Below, in pieces: positions 28,142-36,492 of a stretch of 45,037 nucleotides of DNA. The DNA is from Deltaproteobacteria bacterium (lineage in GTDB: Bacteria > Desulfobacterota > Syntrophia > Syntrophales > UBA5619): positions 1 through 45,037 of the forward strand of contig JAMDBG010000003.1 in NCBI GenBank assembly GCA_023487865.1, written 5' to 3'. Position numbers and translations under genes: made by a program. The first letter of the stretch is position 1; each line of letters starts with the position of its first letter. The notes beneath the pieces are model-generated. The model made no database searches, was not told where the DNA came from, and was given only the letters and a program-made list of their open reading frames with translations.

Positions 28142-28231
28142 ATGAACGAAGGCCTGCTTCTGATTGTCATCGTCGTAGGGTGGTTTATCCTGAACCGCTT
28201 TGTCCTGCCCCGCTTCGGCATCCGTACCTGA
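28142..28231 (+). CDS. 29-residue single-helix membrane microprotein (candidate)
   Basis: The ATG at 28142 follows AAAGGAAAA by about three bases and opens a 29-codon frame. The product has a short polar start (MNEG), one hydrophobic helix (LLLIVIVVGWFIL, about residues 5-17) and a basic tail (NRFVLPRFGIRT). The helix-plus-tail design looks like a real membrane peptide rather than random sequence, and a stable hairpin follows ten bases after the stop. I have an impression of similar short proteins ending LP.(L/F)G(V/I).T in deltaproteobacteria but cannot confirm it. No function is proposed. Confidence 0.5.
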   Translation: MNEGLLLIVIVVGWFILNRFVLPRFGIRT

Positions 28232-28240
28232 ATCTGCCCT

Positions 28241-28259
28241 GACGGGAAGGATTCCCGTC
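28241..28259 (+). terminator. Hairpin after the 29-codon frame
   Basis: GACGGGAA (28241-28248) and TTCCCGTC (28252-28259) form a perfect eight-pair stem with a GGA loop. No U-run follows, so it may stabilise an mRNA end rather than terminate by itself. Confidence 0.45.
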
Positions 28260-28610
28260 CCGGTAAAGATGTAAAGTAATTAAAGAACAGCAAATTTGCA
28301 CCGGAATAACCGGGTGGGAGGAATACCCGACGCTCCCCGGATTCAGGCGTGATCTCTATTCAATCTCTGACAATCCCCTCTTTTCGGCTTGTCTCTCCCC
28401 CCTCCACCAGTGACCGTTTTCCAGCGTATAGATCCAACCAGGACTGCAGGGCAGATCACAGACCACACCATGAGTCAACACACCACAAACGAAGCAAGCG
28501 AAAAAAGCTTAACATTTTCCGAAAAATCGGATAAGGTCACGGCGGTCCACAATAAAAAATCCTAATGCGGGAATGTATCAAGATATCGGTTGGCATCTAT
28601 ATTGGGTGCA
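28260..28610. other. Intergenic region before the HDOD gene
   Basis: About 350 bases without a gene I can support. A 31-codon frame at 28470-28565 has no ribosome binding site and a polar, low-information product, so I do not call it. I see no convincing promoter pair for the HDOD gene. Nothing else stands out. Confidence 0.5.
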
Positions 28611-29477
28611 ATGATGATCAATCAGCAGATTCGGGATTTTATCTCACATATGCCCAGGTTTTCCGCGACCGGAACAAAGGTGATGGAAGTCTGCAATCGC
28701 CCGACGACCTCATCACATGATCTCAACAGGGTGATTTCCTTGGACCCGGTTCTCACCGGCAAAGTTTTAAAACTGGTCAATTCCGCATACTATTCCTTGG
28801 GCAAGGAGGTGACCTCCCTGACCCATGCCTTCATCCTGCTGGGAATCAATACAGTGAAGAATCTTGCCTTGGGCACCGCTATTCTGGAGAGTATCGGTGG
28901 AAGGAGTTCGTTTCGCTGCCTGTCCATGGATGATTTCTGGCTTCACTCTCTGGGTGTGGGAGTGATTTCGAGATCACTGGCACGGCTGACAGGAATTCCC
29001 TTCGCGGAGGAAGAAGGATATTTCGTCGCCGGACTTCTCCATGACCTGGGGAAGATTCCTCTCAACTATTGTGATCCGGAGATGTACAACCGTGCTCTTG
29101 AAGCGGCAATTCTCCAACAAACCACTCTCTACGAGGCGGAAAAGACGTGTCTGGGCCTTGATCACTGTATCGTGGGCGGATGGATAGCTGAAAAATGGAG
29201 GCTGCATCGGGATTTTTTGGATGTCCTTCATTTCCACCATGACCAGAACAGCGGTAGAGAAAAATCCCCTTTCTTAGTCATCGTGTCCCTGGCGAACCTC
29301 TATGCAAACTACTGGAAGATCGGCTCGGCGGGAAACACAACGCCGGTCCATTTACTGATGGAACATCTTCAGAAAAGGCTGAACATTGCACCGGAGCAGA
29401 TTGCTGCGATTCACGATAAAGTTTTGGAAGATATAGATAAATCTCGAATTTTCCTGGAGGTGGCAACCGAGGGATGA
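28611..29477 (+). CDS. HDOD-domain signalling protein
   Basis: A protein of about 288 residues that is almost entirely an HDOD domain, an HD-superfamily output domain found in bacterial signal transduction. Typical stretches are ISLDPVLTGKVLKLVNSAYY (residues about 40-60), SLTHAFILLGINTVKNLALG, and AGLLHDLGKIPL with the H144-D145 pair. There is no attached GGDEF, EAL or receiver domain. The start is uncertain: ATG at 28611 or 28614, or TTG at 28590, none with a strong ribosome site. It lies four bases before a metallo-beta-lactamase-fold gene, so the two are co-transcribed. HDOD proteins often lack enzyme activity and regulate motility or stress responses; the role here is unknown. Confidence 0.87.
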   Translation: MMINQQIRDFISHMPRFSATGTKVMEVCNRPTTSSHDLNRVISLDPVLTGKVLKLVNSAYYSLGKEVTSLTHAFILLGINTVKNLALGTAILESIGGRSSFRCLSMDDFWLHSLGVGVISRSLARLTGIPFAEEEGYFVAGLLHDLGKIPLNYCDPEMYNRALEAAILQQTTLYEAEKTCLGLDHCIVGGWIAEKWRLHRDFLDVLHFHHDQNSGREKSPFLVIVSLANLYANYWKIGSAGNTTPVHLLMEHLQKRLNIAPEQIAAIHDKVLEDIDKSRIFLEVATEG

Positions 29478-29481
29478 GCGC

Positions 29482-30402
29482 ATGATGGATATTACGTTCT
29501 GGGGTGTGAGAGGGGGCATCCCCTCTCCGGGAGCGCACACGGTCAAATACGGAGGGAACACCTCCTGTGTGGAACTGTACTTCCCTGATTCTCACCGGCT
29601 CATCATCATCGATGCCGGTTCAGGCATCCGTAACCTCGGCAGCCGCATGGTGTCTCCGGATTACCGACAGACACCTATAGACGCGGATCTGTTTTTCACC
29701 CATACCCACAGCGATCACATTATCGGATTTCCTTTTTTTGCCCCCCTTTATATCCCAGGGACGAAACTCCGGATATACGGACCTGTGACCTATGACGAAG
29801 ACTCACTGGAAAAGATCATCAGCTCTCATATGTCCTATCATTTTTTCCCCGTCCGCCTGGCAGAACTCGCAGCTGAAATGGTCTATAACGAATTAAAAGA
29901 GGGATCCTATGAACTCGGCGACGGAATAACGGTGACCACCCGGTACCTGAACCATCCCCTGTTGTGTTTCGGTTACCGATTTGAGCATCAGGGGCGGGTC
30001 ATCTGTACGGCTTTTGATAACGAACCGTTTCGCAATCTATTCGCCCGGCATCCCGGTAAGCCTGACGACGATGACTCTATAGCTCTGGAGGGCGAGAATG
30101 TGGCTGCCCAGGAAAACACCCGTCTGGAAAACTTTTTCGCAGGGGCCGATCTCCTGATCTCTGACGCCCAGTACCTTCAGCAGGAATATGAATCTTCCCG
30201 ATTGGGCTGGGGTCATTCTCCCGTCGAACATGCCATAGACGCCGCTCGGCGGGCTCAAGTAAAACGGTTGGCTCTCTTCCACCACGATCCTGAACGCACC
30301 GACGCGCAGCTTGATACGCTGGAATCGTTTCACTGCAAACCCGATCCGAAGAAGGGGATGGAAATCTTTTTCGCCCGAGAGGGGATGCGGATCGAGATAT
30401 AA
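29482..30402 (+). CDS. Metallo-beta-lactamase-fold hydrolase, FWGVRG family
   Basis: A 306-residue metal-dependent hydrolase. The N-terminus (ITFWGVRGGIPSPG, KYGGNTSCVEL) defines a subgroup seen near bacterial signalling genes and sometimes annotated as cyclic-nucleotide phosphodiesterase-like. Metal ligands are visible as THTHSDHI (H74, H76, D78, H79), with later ligands at FDNEP and the final FHHDPERTD histidines. It is translated four bases after the HDOD gene. A phosphodiesterase role is possible, but the substrate is not set by sequence. The gene is convergent with a second metallo-beta-lactamase-fold gene. Confidence 0.85.
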   Translation: MMDITFWGVRGGIPSPGAHTVKYGGNTSCVELYFPDSHRLIIIDAGSGIRNLGSRMVSPDYRQTPIDADLFFTHTHSDHIIGFPFFAPLYIPGTKLRIYGPVTYDEDSLEKIISSHMSYHFFPVRLAELAAEMVYNELKEGSYELGDGITVTTRYLNHPLLCFGYRFEHQGRVICTAFDNEPFRNLFARHPGKPDDDDSIALEGENVAAQENTRLENFFAGADLLISDAQYLQQEYESSRLGWGHSPVEHAIDAARRAQVKRLALFHHDPERTDAQLDTLESFHCKPDPKKGMEIFFAREGMRIEI

Positions 30403-30492
30403 ACCATTTACTTCCTTTTGCCCGCCGATACCGATCAAGCAAAGAATTTCATCACAACCAGCCGCGCGACATTGTTCCGGGAATGATGAGGA

Positions 30493-31554
30493 TCATGGAG
30501 TGCCCTGAAAAGCACACCTGGCCTCATGATGAAGGAGATCACCCATTTTCTTGTATTTTGGAGAAAAATGGAACAGCACCATGCGCTTTGCCCCCGCCTG
30601 TCTTGCCAGCATCCCGGCCTGCCTCGCCGTAAGATGGCACTTCTGTGCAGCGTTATCGGCATCTTCATGAAGAAAAGGCGCTTCGATAAAGATCAGATCC
30701 GATCCGCCACTCAGCTCTACGATCCGGCGCGCATTTTCATCACTGTAAAGGGCATCGGTGACGTACGATATCTTCTGCCCCGGTGTGATCTTCACGGCCT
30801 TTTGTCTCAGAACACCAAGCGGCACGACTTTCCAAACCATCCGACCGTCGGCATCCCGCCACCATGCCCGTACAGGAAGGTCATCCGGTCCCCCCTTCAT
30901 GACATGCGCCTTAAGCTCCAGCAGCCAGGTCCCTGTAGAAAGCCCCATATCCCGAAGGACATTCTTCTTGATATTGATGCGTGTCTTTTCTTCAAAACAA
31001 AAAGCCAAACAGGGCGTCCCGTGATCGAGAAATAACGCTCTGACGGTAAAGAAATCCCCTTGAACAAGGGTTCCGTCATAATCAGCGTGTTCCTCACCCT
31101 CCGGTCTGAAGGCATTCCGGCAATGATATTGTCTGCTGATTTGGTATTGCGGATGTATCTCCGTCACGAGCAATGCAAAGTCATTGGTGTAATTGGCAAC
31201 CAGATTCCAGGTATAGGAACGGAGCTTGTCTTCGACATTCTGCAGAAAATTGGGCGGTCCGTAAAGATGAATGCGCCGGTCTCTCCCCAGAGAAATCCTC
31301 AGGAGATGATCAAAACCGATGAAATGGTCCATGTGGGTGTGGGAAACGAATATGTAGCCGATCTTTAAAAGTTTGCGGGGCGGCAGCGCATGGATATCGC
31401 CGAGGTCGAAAAGAAAGGCTTCCTTTCGATACTTGAAATCCACATACACGCCTGGATCACCGAAGGGATCATTGATCAGAGAAGCGCTGTGAATCACTTT
31501 TCCCCATCCACTTATGCTAAGGCCGCAAAATAAAGTGAGGAAAGATAACTTCAT
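30493..31554 (-). CDS. Metallo-beta-lactamase-fold protein, ribonuclease Z-like
   Basis: A protein of up to 353 residues related to ribonuclease Z/ElaC-type hydrolases. Metal ligands appear as VSHTHMDHFIGFDHLL (H72, H74, D76, H77), with later LDHGTP and C-terminal LFHFSPKY. It is longer than typical RNase Z and has an extra central region (about residues 140-230). The ATG at 31554 is the outer limit; a GTG at 31497, preceded by GGATGGGG, would begin at VIHSASL, closer to where I expect the fold to start. It may process tRNA 3' ends, but one tRNA here (Leu) already encodes CCA, so another nucleic-acid or phosphodiester substrate is possible. Confidence 0.83.
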   Translation of the reverse strand: MKLSFLTLFCGLSISGWGKVIHSASLINDPFGDPGVYVDFKYRKEAFLFDLGDIHALPPRKLLKIGYIFVSHTHMDHFIGFDHLLRISLGRDRRIHLYGPPNFLQNVEDKLRSYTWNLVANYTNDFALLVTEIHPQYQISRQYHCRNAFRPEGEEHADYDGTLVQGDFFTVRALFLDHGTPCLAFCFEEKTRINIKKNVLRDMGLSTGTWLLELKAHVMKGGPDDLPVRAWWRDADGRMVWKVVPLGVLRQKAVKITPGQKISYVTDALYSDENARRIVELSGGSDLIFIEAPFLHEDADNAAQKCHLTARQAGMLARQAGAKRMVLFHFSPKYKKMGDLLHHEARCAFQGTP

Positions 31555-31599
31555 TAACCCTGTTTACATGGTTCTTATAGCATGAAGTGTGATTTTTTC

Positions 31600-32322
31600 C
31601 TAAAAAGGAGGAACAATATTGTTGGATTCGAATTTGCTGTCCGCAATATCCGCTGTCCCACCGTTGAAGATGCCGCTGCCGACGCGCGCCTCGTTTCCCT
31701 GAAATGTGCAATTTTTGACAATCAAAGTGCCATCGCTGTCTATGGCGCCGCCTATGTCCGCCCAGTTATTTAAAAACTCGCTGTCCGTGATGTTCACGGT
31801 TCCCTTATAGTTGAGGACAGCCCCTCCATAGGTGGCAAGGCGCGCAAAATTTTCCGTGAAACGACAGCGGTCGATGTTCAAAACAACCCCGCTATTGGCT
31901 CGGACACCGCCTCCATGGGGTGTACTGCCCTTTGCAATGACCAGATACTGGAGATTGACGGTCGGACCCCCTTGACTGATTTCAAATATCCCCACCAGGT
32001 AGTTTCCACTGATCTCGATCGACCAGTCCGTCCGGCCTTTGATCGTCAGGTTCTGGTCGATGTCAGGCAGGGGACTGCCCAATGTGAGGGTGCCGGTCAG
32101 ATCGTCACTGAAAACGATGATGTCCGCCCCGCTTCCCGCCTGGCAGTCTGGGGAGCCCGACTGGGTGTCGAGATTCGCGTTGATTATGGCCTCCCGCAGG
32201 GAACACCGGCTGTTTAGATTCTGCTCGTCGGCCAGCGTCGTGACGACTATTGTGGCGGCAACTGCCGGAGCGCACCAAAGGACCATGAATGCCGAAAATA
32301 GAATCCACCATCTCTTGGCCAT
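31600..32322 (-). CDS. Secreted CSLREA-motif beta-helix protein, short
   Basis: A 240-residue exported protein. The signal peptide is clear (basic MAKR, hydrophobic core to about residue 20, AVA-A cleavage). It is followed by the CSLREAI motif (residues 40-46), a marker of surface or secreted right-handed beta-helix proteins. From about residue 120 the sequence has beta-helix rungs (GGGVRANSGVVLNIDRC, YGGAVLNYKGTVNI, GGAIDSDGTLIVKNCTF, SGIFNGGTADI). Most such proteins are longer, and this one stops in mid-rung, so it may be C-terminally truncated. AAAAAGGAGG lies before the ATG at 32322. Role unknown; it is probably surface exposed or periplasmic. Confidence 0.8.
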   Translation of the reverse strand: MAKRWWILFSAFMVLWCAPAVAATIVVTTLADEQNLNSRCSLREAIINANLDTQSGSPDCQAGSGADIIVFSDDLTGTLTLGSPLPDIDQNLTIKGRTDWSIEISGNYLVGIFEISQGGPTVNLQYLVIAKGSTPHGGGVRANSGVVLNIDRCRFTENFARLATYGGAVLNYKGTVNITDSEFLNNWADIGGAIDSDGTLIVKNCTFQGNEARVGSGIFNGGTADIADSKFESNNIVPPF

Positions 32323-32429
32323 GAAACAACCTCCTTTTTGAGGATACCCTTATTAAATGCCAGAAATGCCGGGAAGAAGTCTATCACCGCCCTTCTCCCC
32401 GCCCTGCACATCCGAAAAAGAGCCTTCTC

Positions 32430-32537
32430 TCACTTCACAACCGTCTCCAATGCCAGTTCCAGGGCGCCGCAACCCCGTGGGTGCTCACTGCCAAGAAAAA
32501 AACCAGGTAAAACATATGCCGCTATCGCTTCAACCAT
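32430..32537 (-). CDS. 35-residue small protein (candidate)
   Basis: On the minus strand AAGGAGG is placed six bases before an ATG at 32537, an ideal ribosome site. The 35-codon product has a hydrophobic N-terminal half (MVEAIAAYVLPGFFLG), a central SEHPRGCG and a helical end (ALELALETVVK). It lies about 107 bases upstream of the CSLREA gene in the same direction and might be a leader peptide or first gene of that unit. An ATG three codons earlier in another frame stops at once. I do not recognise the family, and coding status is unproven. The rest of 32323-32722 holds nothing else I can support. Confidence 0.4.
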   Translation of the reverse strand: MVEAIAAYVLPGFFLGSEHPRGCGALELALETVVK

Positions 32538-32722
32538 TCATCACCTCCTTATTCGGTAGATATGGGTTCAAAATGCTTAAAAGAGATCGAGATTTTTATA
32601 ACCGGCAAAAAAGGCCCGACTCGGTTTTCTGCCTCGTGCCGCCTACGAACGACGCTTCTATGAAAAACGACCGGCAGTATGAGATATCTGGTGGCTCTAT
32701 TGACCGCCGAACTCATTAATGG

Positions 32723-33301
32723 CTAGAACGCAAACCTGAGCCCGATGAGCCACGTGATAAAGAAGTTTTCATCCCGTACGTCAAGATTGGTAATATTAAA
32801 GAGGACGGATGCATCCAGCGATACCGCGTCTGTCAATTGATACTCGGCTCCTGCACCAAACGGCATCAGAAAGCTGGTATCGTCCTCTCGCTTCGATCCC
32901 TTCCGGTCTAAATCCGCATAGATAAATCCGATACCGGCCTGGACATGCGGTTTGAGCTCTGGAAAGCCAGCGATGCCGAAGGTATATTTTGCCTGTCCGG
33001 TAAGACCGACTTGGAAGAGATCACCCGTTAATCCCATCTGGAGAAGCGGTCCGATTGAGAATCGACGGGTAAGGTAGTAATCGCCATAGAGGCCAAGAGC
33101 ATAGGCCGTACCATCCGGGGTGTCGGTTTGCAGACCAAGGGCGGCGCCAGCAAAAAATCTCCCCGTGCTTTCATCTGCGGTGTTCTGTTGGGCCTCGGCG
33201 GTTGACCAGAGTGTAAACGAGAGTGCAATACTCACCATGATGGCAATGGCGACCGCAAGAAGAAAACGGATAACGTCTGCTTTTACGAGATTTGGTTGCA
33301 T
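32723..33301 (-). CDS. Small outer-membrane beta-barrel protein
   Basis: A 192-residue protein with an N-terminal signal/anchor (hydrophobic from about residue 12 to 35, then AEA) and a mature part of alternating strands typical of an eight-stranded outer-membrane barrel (GRFFAGAALGLQ, YALGLYGDYYL, PHVQAGIGFIYADL, MPFGAGAEYQL, WLIGLRFAF). The C-terminus ends in Phe, as barrel-assembly signals do. I chose ATG 33301 because AGGAGG is placed just before it; an ATG at 33325 is also in frame. The function of such barrels is usually structural or adhesive; none is assigned here. Confidence 0.8.
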   Translation of the reverse strand: MQPNLVKADVIRFLLAVAIAIMVSIALSFTLWSTAEAQQNTADESTGRFFAGAALGLQTDTPDGTAYALGLYGDYYLTRRFSIGPLLQMGLTGDLFQVGLTGQAKYTFGIAGFPELKPHVQAGIGFIYADLDRKGSKREDDTSFLMPFGAGAEYQLTDAVSLDASVLFNITNLDVRDENFFITWLIGLRFAF

Positions 33302-33367
33302 TTTCAATCCTCCTTTCCCCCTCACTCAAGGTAGAGTCAGACACATGGTCTGTTGTTAACAATGGAT

Positions 33368-34363
33368 TCAGCCGCCGTGAGCCGGCCGACGACTCGCTTC
33401 AGAACCCTCAACGTTTCCTTTGAGGCGGACCGCTCGGACAAAATGCTTATTGAAGTACGGTATGTTTAGATTGTCAACGCGAACTCTCCGTTTATAGGAC
33501 GACGCGTGAACAAATTGATTATTGCCGATATAGATCCCCACGTGGCCCAGCCTCCGTCTCGTATTGAAGAAGAGAAGATCTCCGGCGACCAGTTCGCTCC
33601 TTTTCACGCGCAGTCCCACCAGGGATTGCTGAAAGGCCGTCCGCGGAAGGTCGATGTTGAAGAACTGATAGGTCTTCTTCACGAATGCCGAACAGTCGAG
33701 TCCCTTCACCGAAGTACCCCCAAAACGGTAGGGCGCACCGAGGAAACCCATCGCCACCTTGACGAGCATCCTCTGCTCTTCCGGATTTTTCCATTGACCG
33801 AACGGTGCGGCGTTCTCCTGCTCGTGCCGCTCGACGACAGGCCAGGCCCCGTCGCCGGCGCCCCCGCGATCCGCATCTTCCCCTTCCGGCTCCTGTTCCG
33901 ATTTTGCCTGATTCTTCACCGATTCGGCCCTTTCCTCCCCTTCACCCTCCTGACTCCGGTATCGCTCGATTTTCTGACCGACCTGCAAGACACTTCCCTT
34001 AAGCCGGTTAACCTCGCGAAGGTCAGCTATGGATATCCCTGTTTTATCGGCGATCTTCGCCAGAGTGTCTCCTTTTTTGACCTGATAGATTCTTTCATGG
34101 AGAGATGCGGAGCGCTGGGATTTTGTCTGAGAGACTTCAGAGACGGGAATGGTCAGGATCTGCCGGGGCTTAGGGTCGTCTTTGGTAAGGTGATTGGCTG
34201 CTCTCAGGGCGTCGGGGGTGACTCCGAGCCGCTCGGCGATACCGGAAATCGTATCGCCCTGCCGGACCTGGTAGGTCGAACTGGCCTGACCGTCCCGGCA
34301 AAGACTCCACGACACCAACAGGACACCGAGTCCTACCCAAAGGAAAATCCGCCGTCTCATCAT
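33368..34363 (-). CDS. LysM and NlpC/P60 cell-wall hydrolase
   Basis: A 331-residue exported peptidoglycan hydrolase. It has a signal peptide (residues 1-27), two LysM glycan-binding repeats (about 30-73, YQVRQGDTISGIAERLG, and 92-135, YQVKKGDTLAKIADKTG), an acidic Glu/Gln-rich linker (about 138-190), and a C-terminal NlpC/P60 domain (about 200-318). Catalytic Cys224 lies in GLDCSAFVKKTY and His274 in LGHVGIYIG. It probably cleaves stem-peptide bonds in the periplasm. AGGAGG precedes the ATG at 34363. Confidence 0.93.
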   Translation of the reverse strand: MMRRRIFLWVGLGVLLVSWSLCRDGQASSTYQVRQGDTISGIAERLGVTPDALRAANHLTKDDPKPRQILTIPVSEVSQTKSQRSASLHERIYQVKKGDTLAKIADKTGISIADLREVNRLKGSVLQVGQKIERYRSQEGEGEERAESVKNQAKSEQEPEGEDADRGGAGDGAWPVVERHEQENAAPFGQWKNPEEQRMLVKVAMGFLGAPYRFGGTSVKGLDCSAFVKKTYQFFNIDLPRTAFQQSLVGLRVKRSELVAGDLLFFNTRRRLGHVGIYIGNNQFVHASSYKRRVRVDNLNIPYFNKHFVRAVRLKGNVEGSEASRRPAHGG

Positions 34364-34774
34364 GAAGAACCTCCTATTGCTTCATCGGGGGCTATCCACT
34401 CCTGTTGCGGCACACAAATGTTGCTGATGTTTTGCTAATGGATGACAAACTGCACACGTTCTTTTGTCAGGAGTGGAAAGCTACCGCCCTGCATCGCCTG
34501 CCCCAGGAGGGGTGTTCCTCAGTTCTTGGTCACGATGTCAGCACTGTATCTCGGGTAACAAACGAGCACAGAATATGCCAACAGATGCCTAAGAAACCAA
34601 CCTACTGAATTCAGACAGTTTATGATGAAAATTACCTACAGCGTAGGGACGATTGTGCATGATATTCCAAACAGAAAGCGCAGGGGAGTGCAGGATTTTG
34701 CCTCCACCTAACCGATAAGAGACCTCCGGAGGCAAAACGGTGGGCGGGTAAATGCCTTGCGACCATATCACAAC
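34364..34774. other. Intergenic region with a 10-bp inverted repeat
   Basis: About 410 bases between the NlpC/P60 gene and the tRNA-Glu terminator. The only clear structure is TTTTGCCTCC at 34696-34705 with its exact inverse GGAGGCAAAA at 34728-34737, separated by 22 bases. An inner ACCTCC/GGAGG pairing could compete with the outer stem. It could be an operator, a cruciform or a bidirectional transcript end. Open frames here overlap the tRNA terminator or lack ribosome sites and are not called. Confidence 0.5.
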
Positions 34775-34808
34775 AAAGAAAAAGGGGCCGGTAACCTTAC
34801 CGAACCCC
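34775..34808 (-). terminator. Intrinsic terminator of tRNA-Glu
   Basis: Read on the minus strand, GGGGTTCGGTAA pairs with TTACCGGCCCC around a GG loop (one internal mismatch region), followed directly by TTTTTCTTTG. This is a strong rho-independent terminator about 12 bases downstream of the tRNA 3' end. Confidence 0.8.
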
Positions 34809-34820
34809 ATGTATTTCTTA

Positions 34821-34895
34821 TGGTAGTCCCACGGGGAGTTGAACCCCGGCTTCCGGCGTGAGAGGCCAGCGTCCTAACCACTAGACGATGGGACC
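34821..34895 (-). tRNA. tRNA-Glu (anticodon CTC)
   Basis: A 75-base tRNA on the minus strand with encoded CCA. The anticodon stem CTGGC/GCCGG holds the loop CTCTCAC, giving anticodon CTC (reads GAG). The T arm GGGGTTCAACTCCCC and D-arm TAGTGGTTAGGA fit glutamate tRNAs. The acceptor stem has a G-U pair at position 1-72. It sits 52 bases downstream of gltX, which encodes the synthetase that charges it. Confidence 0.95.
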
Positions 34896-34910
34896 GTGAC
34901 GGAGCATTGT

Positions 34911-34939
34911 TGTTTAATGAATGCCCGCTAAAAAGTCAA
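34911..34939 (-). promoter_or_regulatory. Possible own promoter of tRNA-Glu
   Basis: On the minus strand TTGACT (34939-34934) and TAAACA (34916-34911) are 17 bases apart, between the gltX stop and the tRNA. The -35 is strong and the -10 weak. Transcription would start close to the mature tRNA end. Confidence 0.42.
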
Positions 34940-34947
34940 GGCCAAAA

Positions 34948-36363
34948 TCAACTGGCGGCCCCGATCCAGGCGACAGCCTTTTGAATTCTGCCGATCACCC
35001 TCTCCTTTCCAAGGGTGACCATTACCTCATCGATACCGGGACTTACAGTCTTTCCCGTAAGGGCGACGCGGAGCGTCTGAGCGATCCATTTAAGCTTTGT
35101 CCCGCGCTCCTCGGCAAGCGCACGCAGAAAGGACTCCAAACCATCCTTCGTATACTCCGCAAGACCGGGGATCCCCTCCGCCACTGCCACTAGATGGCCG
35201 GCGTATTCGGGCGTCAAGAATTTCGCCGCCGCCTCGGGATCGTAAGCCACCTCCTCCTGGAAATAAAAAACTCCTCCTTCAGCCATCTCCACCAGGGTTT
35301 TCGACCGTGTCCGGAGATCCGCTATCGCTTTTGCAACAAAGGGACGATCGGAGACATCGAATCCCCGCTTCTCCCAGAAGGGAAGAACCGACTCTACCAG
35401 ACGCTCTGCGGGATAAGCCATGATGTAATGCTGGTTCAGCCAGAGGAGCTTTTCCGGATTGAAGACCGCCGCCGATTTGCCGACCGCCTCCAGGGAGAAC
35501 TCCCGGACGAGTTCCTCCATCGTGAATATCTCCTGGTCCCCGTGGGACCAGCCGAGACGGACCAGGTAATTGACCAGGGCCTCGGGCAGATATCCCATCT
35601 CCTGGTAGGCCATCACCGACGTCGCGCCGTGACGCTTGCTCAGCCTGGCCCTGTCTGATCCGAGGATCATCGGCACATGGCCGAACAGGGGAACTTCGTA
35701 ACCCAGCGCCTCGTAAATCTGGATCTGCTTGGGCGTGTTATTGACATGGTCATCCCCCCGGATGACGTGGGTGATCCCCATCTGGGCATCGTCCACGACC
35801 ACCGCGAAATTGTAAGTCGGATAGCCGTCGGCGCGTTCGATGATCAGATCGTCCAGCTCCTCGTTGTTGAAGGAGATGTTCCCCTTGATCAGGTCGTGTA
35901 CGACGGTGACACCCACCTCGGGACCGCGGAAACGGACCACGGAGCCGGAAGATCTGGGCAATCCACGGTCGCGGCAGGTCCCGTCATATTTCGGCTTCCG
36001 CCCTTCGGCGAGGGCCTTCTTTCGCTTCGCCTCCAGCTCCTCCGGGGCACAGGTGCAGTAATACGCGTTCCCCGTATCGATCAGCTTCTGGACCATCTCC
36101 CTGTGGATATTCACCCGCTCCGCCTGGAAATAGGGGCCTTCGTCCCAGTTTAGGCCGAGCCACGCCATCGCATCCAGGATCGCCCGAGTCGATTCCTCCG
36201 TAGAGCGAACCTGATCCGTATCCTCAATCCGCAGGATGAATGTCCCAGCGTATCTGCGTGTATAGAGCCAGTTGAACAAAGCCGTACGAGCGCCGCCGAT
36301 ATGGAGAAATCCCGTCGGCGACGGGGCAAAACGCGTTCTCATTTTTCCCTTTGTCATTGTCAT
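34948..36363 (-). CDS. gltX: Glutamate-tRNA ligase
   Basis: A 471-residue class I aminoacyl-tRNA synthetase that attaches glutamate to tRNA-Glu in the cytosol. The HIGH motif is [16 protein letters not shown] (His21) and the KMSKS motif is the usual GltX variant RLSKRHG (about residue 240). Between them lies a cysteine pair ([14 protein letters not shown]) of the zinc-binding insertion type. ATGs at 36363, 36357 and 36342 are all in frame; AAAGGGA before 36342 and AGGCGG before 36357 make the shorter forms plausible. Some bacteria use such enzymes to charge tRNA-Gln too, which this window cannot decide. Confidence 0.96.
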   Translation of the reverse strand: MTMTKGKMRTRFAPSPTGFLHIGGARTALFNWLYTRRYAGTFILRIEDTDQVRSTEESTRAILDAMAWLGLNWDEGPYFQAERVNIHREMVQKLIDTGNAYYCTCAPEELEAKRKKALAEGRKPKYDGTCRDRGLPRSSGSVVRFRGPEVGVTVVHDLIKGNISFNNEELDDLIIERADGYPTYNFAVVVDDAQMGITHVIRGDDHVNNTPKQIQIYEALGYEVPLFGHVPMILGSDRARLSKRHGATSVMAYQEMGYLPEALVNYLVRLGWSHGDQEIFTMEELVREFSLEAVGKSAAVFNPEKLLWLNQHYIMAYPAERLVESVLPFWEKRGFDVSDRPFVAKAIADLRTRSKTLVEMAEGGVFYFQEEVAYDPEAAAKFLTPEYAGHLVAVAEGIPGLAEYTKDGLESFLRALAEERGTKLKWIAQTLRVALTGKTVSPGIDEVMVTLGKERVIGRIQKAVAWIGAAS

Positions 36364-36462
36364 CCGCCTGATCGTGTTTTCCGGACCCGCTTCTGGTGTG
36401 CTATCGAAAAGTACCCCTCTTTTGCCTCTGCGGGTGAAGCGATTCCATCTTGATTGATGTAG

Positions 36463-36492
36463 TCTATAGGACCTCGCCTATCCTATTGTCAA
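36463..36492 (-). promoter_or_regulatory. Probable gltX promoter
   Basis: On the minus strand a perfect TTGACA (36492-36487) is followed after 18 bases by TATAGA (36468-36463). Transcription would start near 36456, about 95 bases before gltX. Confidence 0.6.

Noticed and set aside
28470-28565. 31-codon frame before the HDOD gene
   Set aside because: No ribosome binding site and a low-complexity polar product.
34589-34810. 73-codon minus-strand frame downstream of tRNA-Glu
   Set aside because: It starts inside the tRNA terminator and crosses the inverted repeat; no ribosome site.
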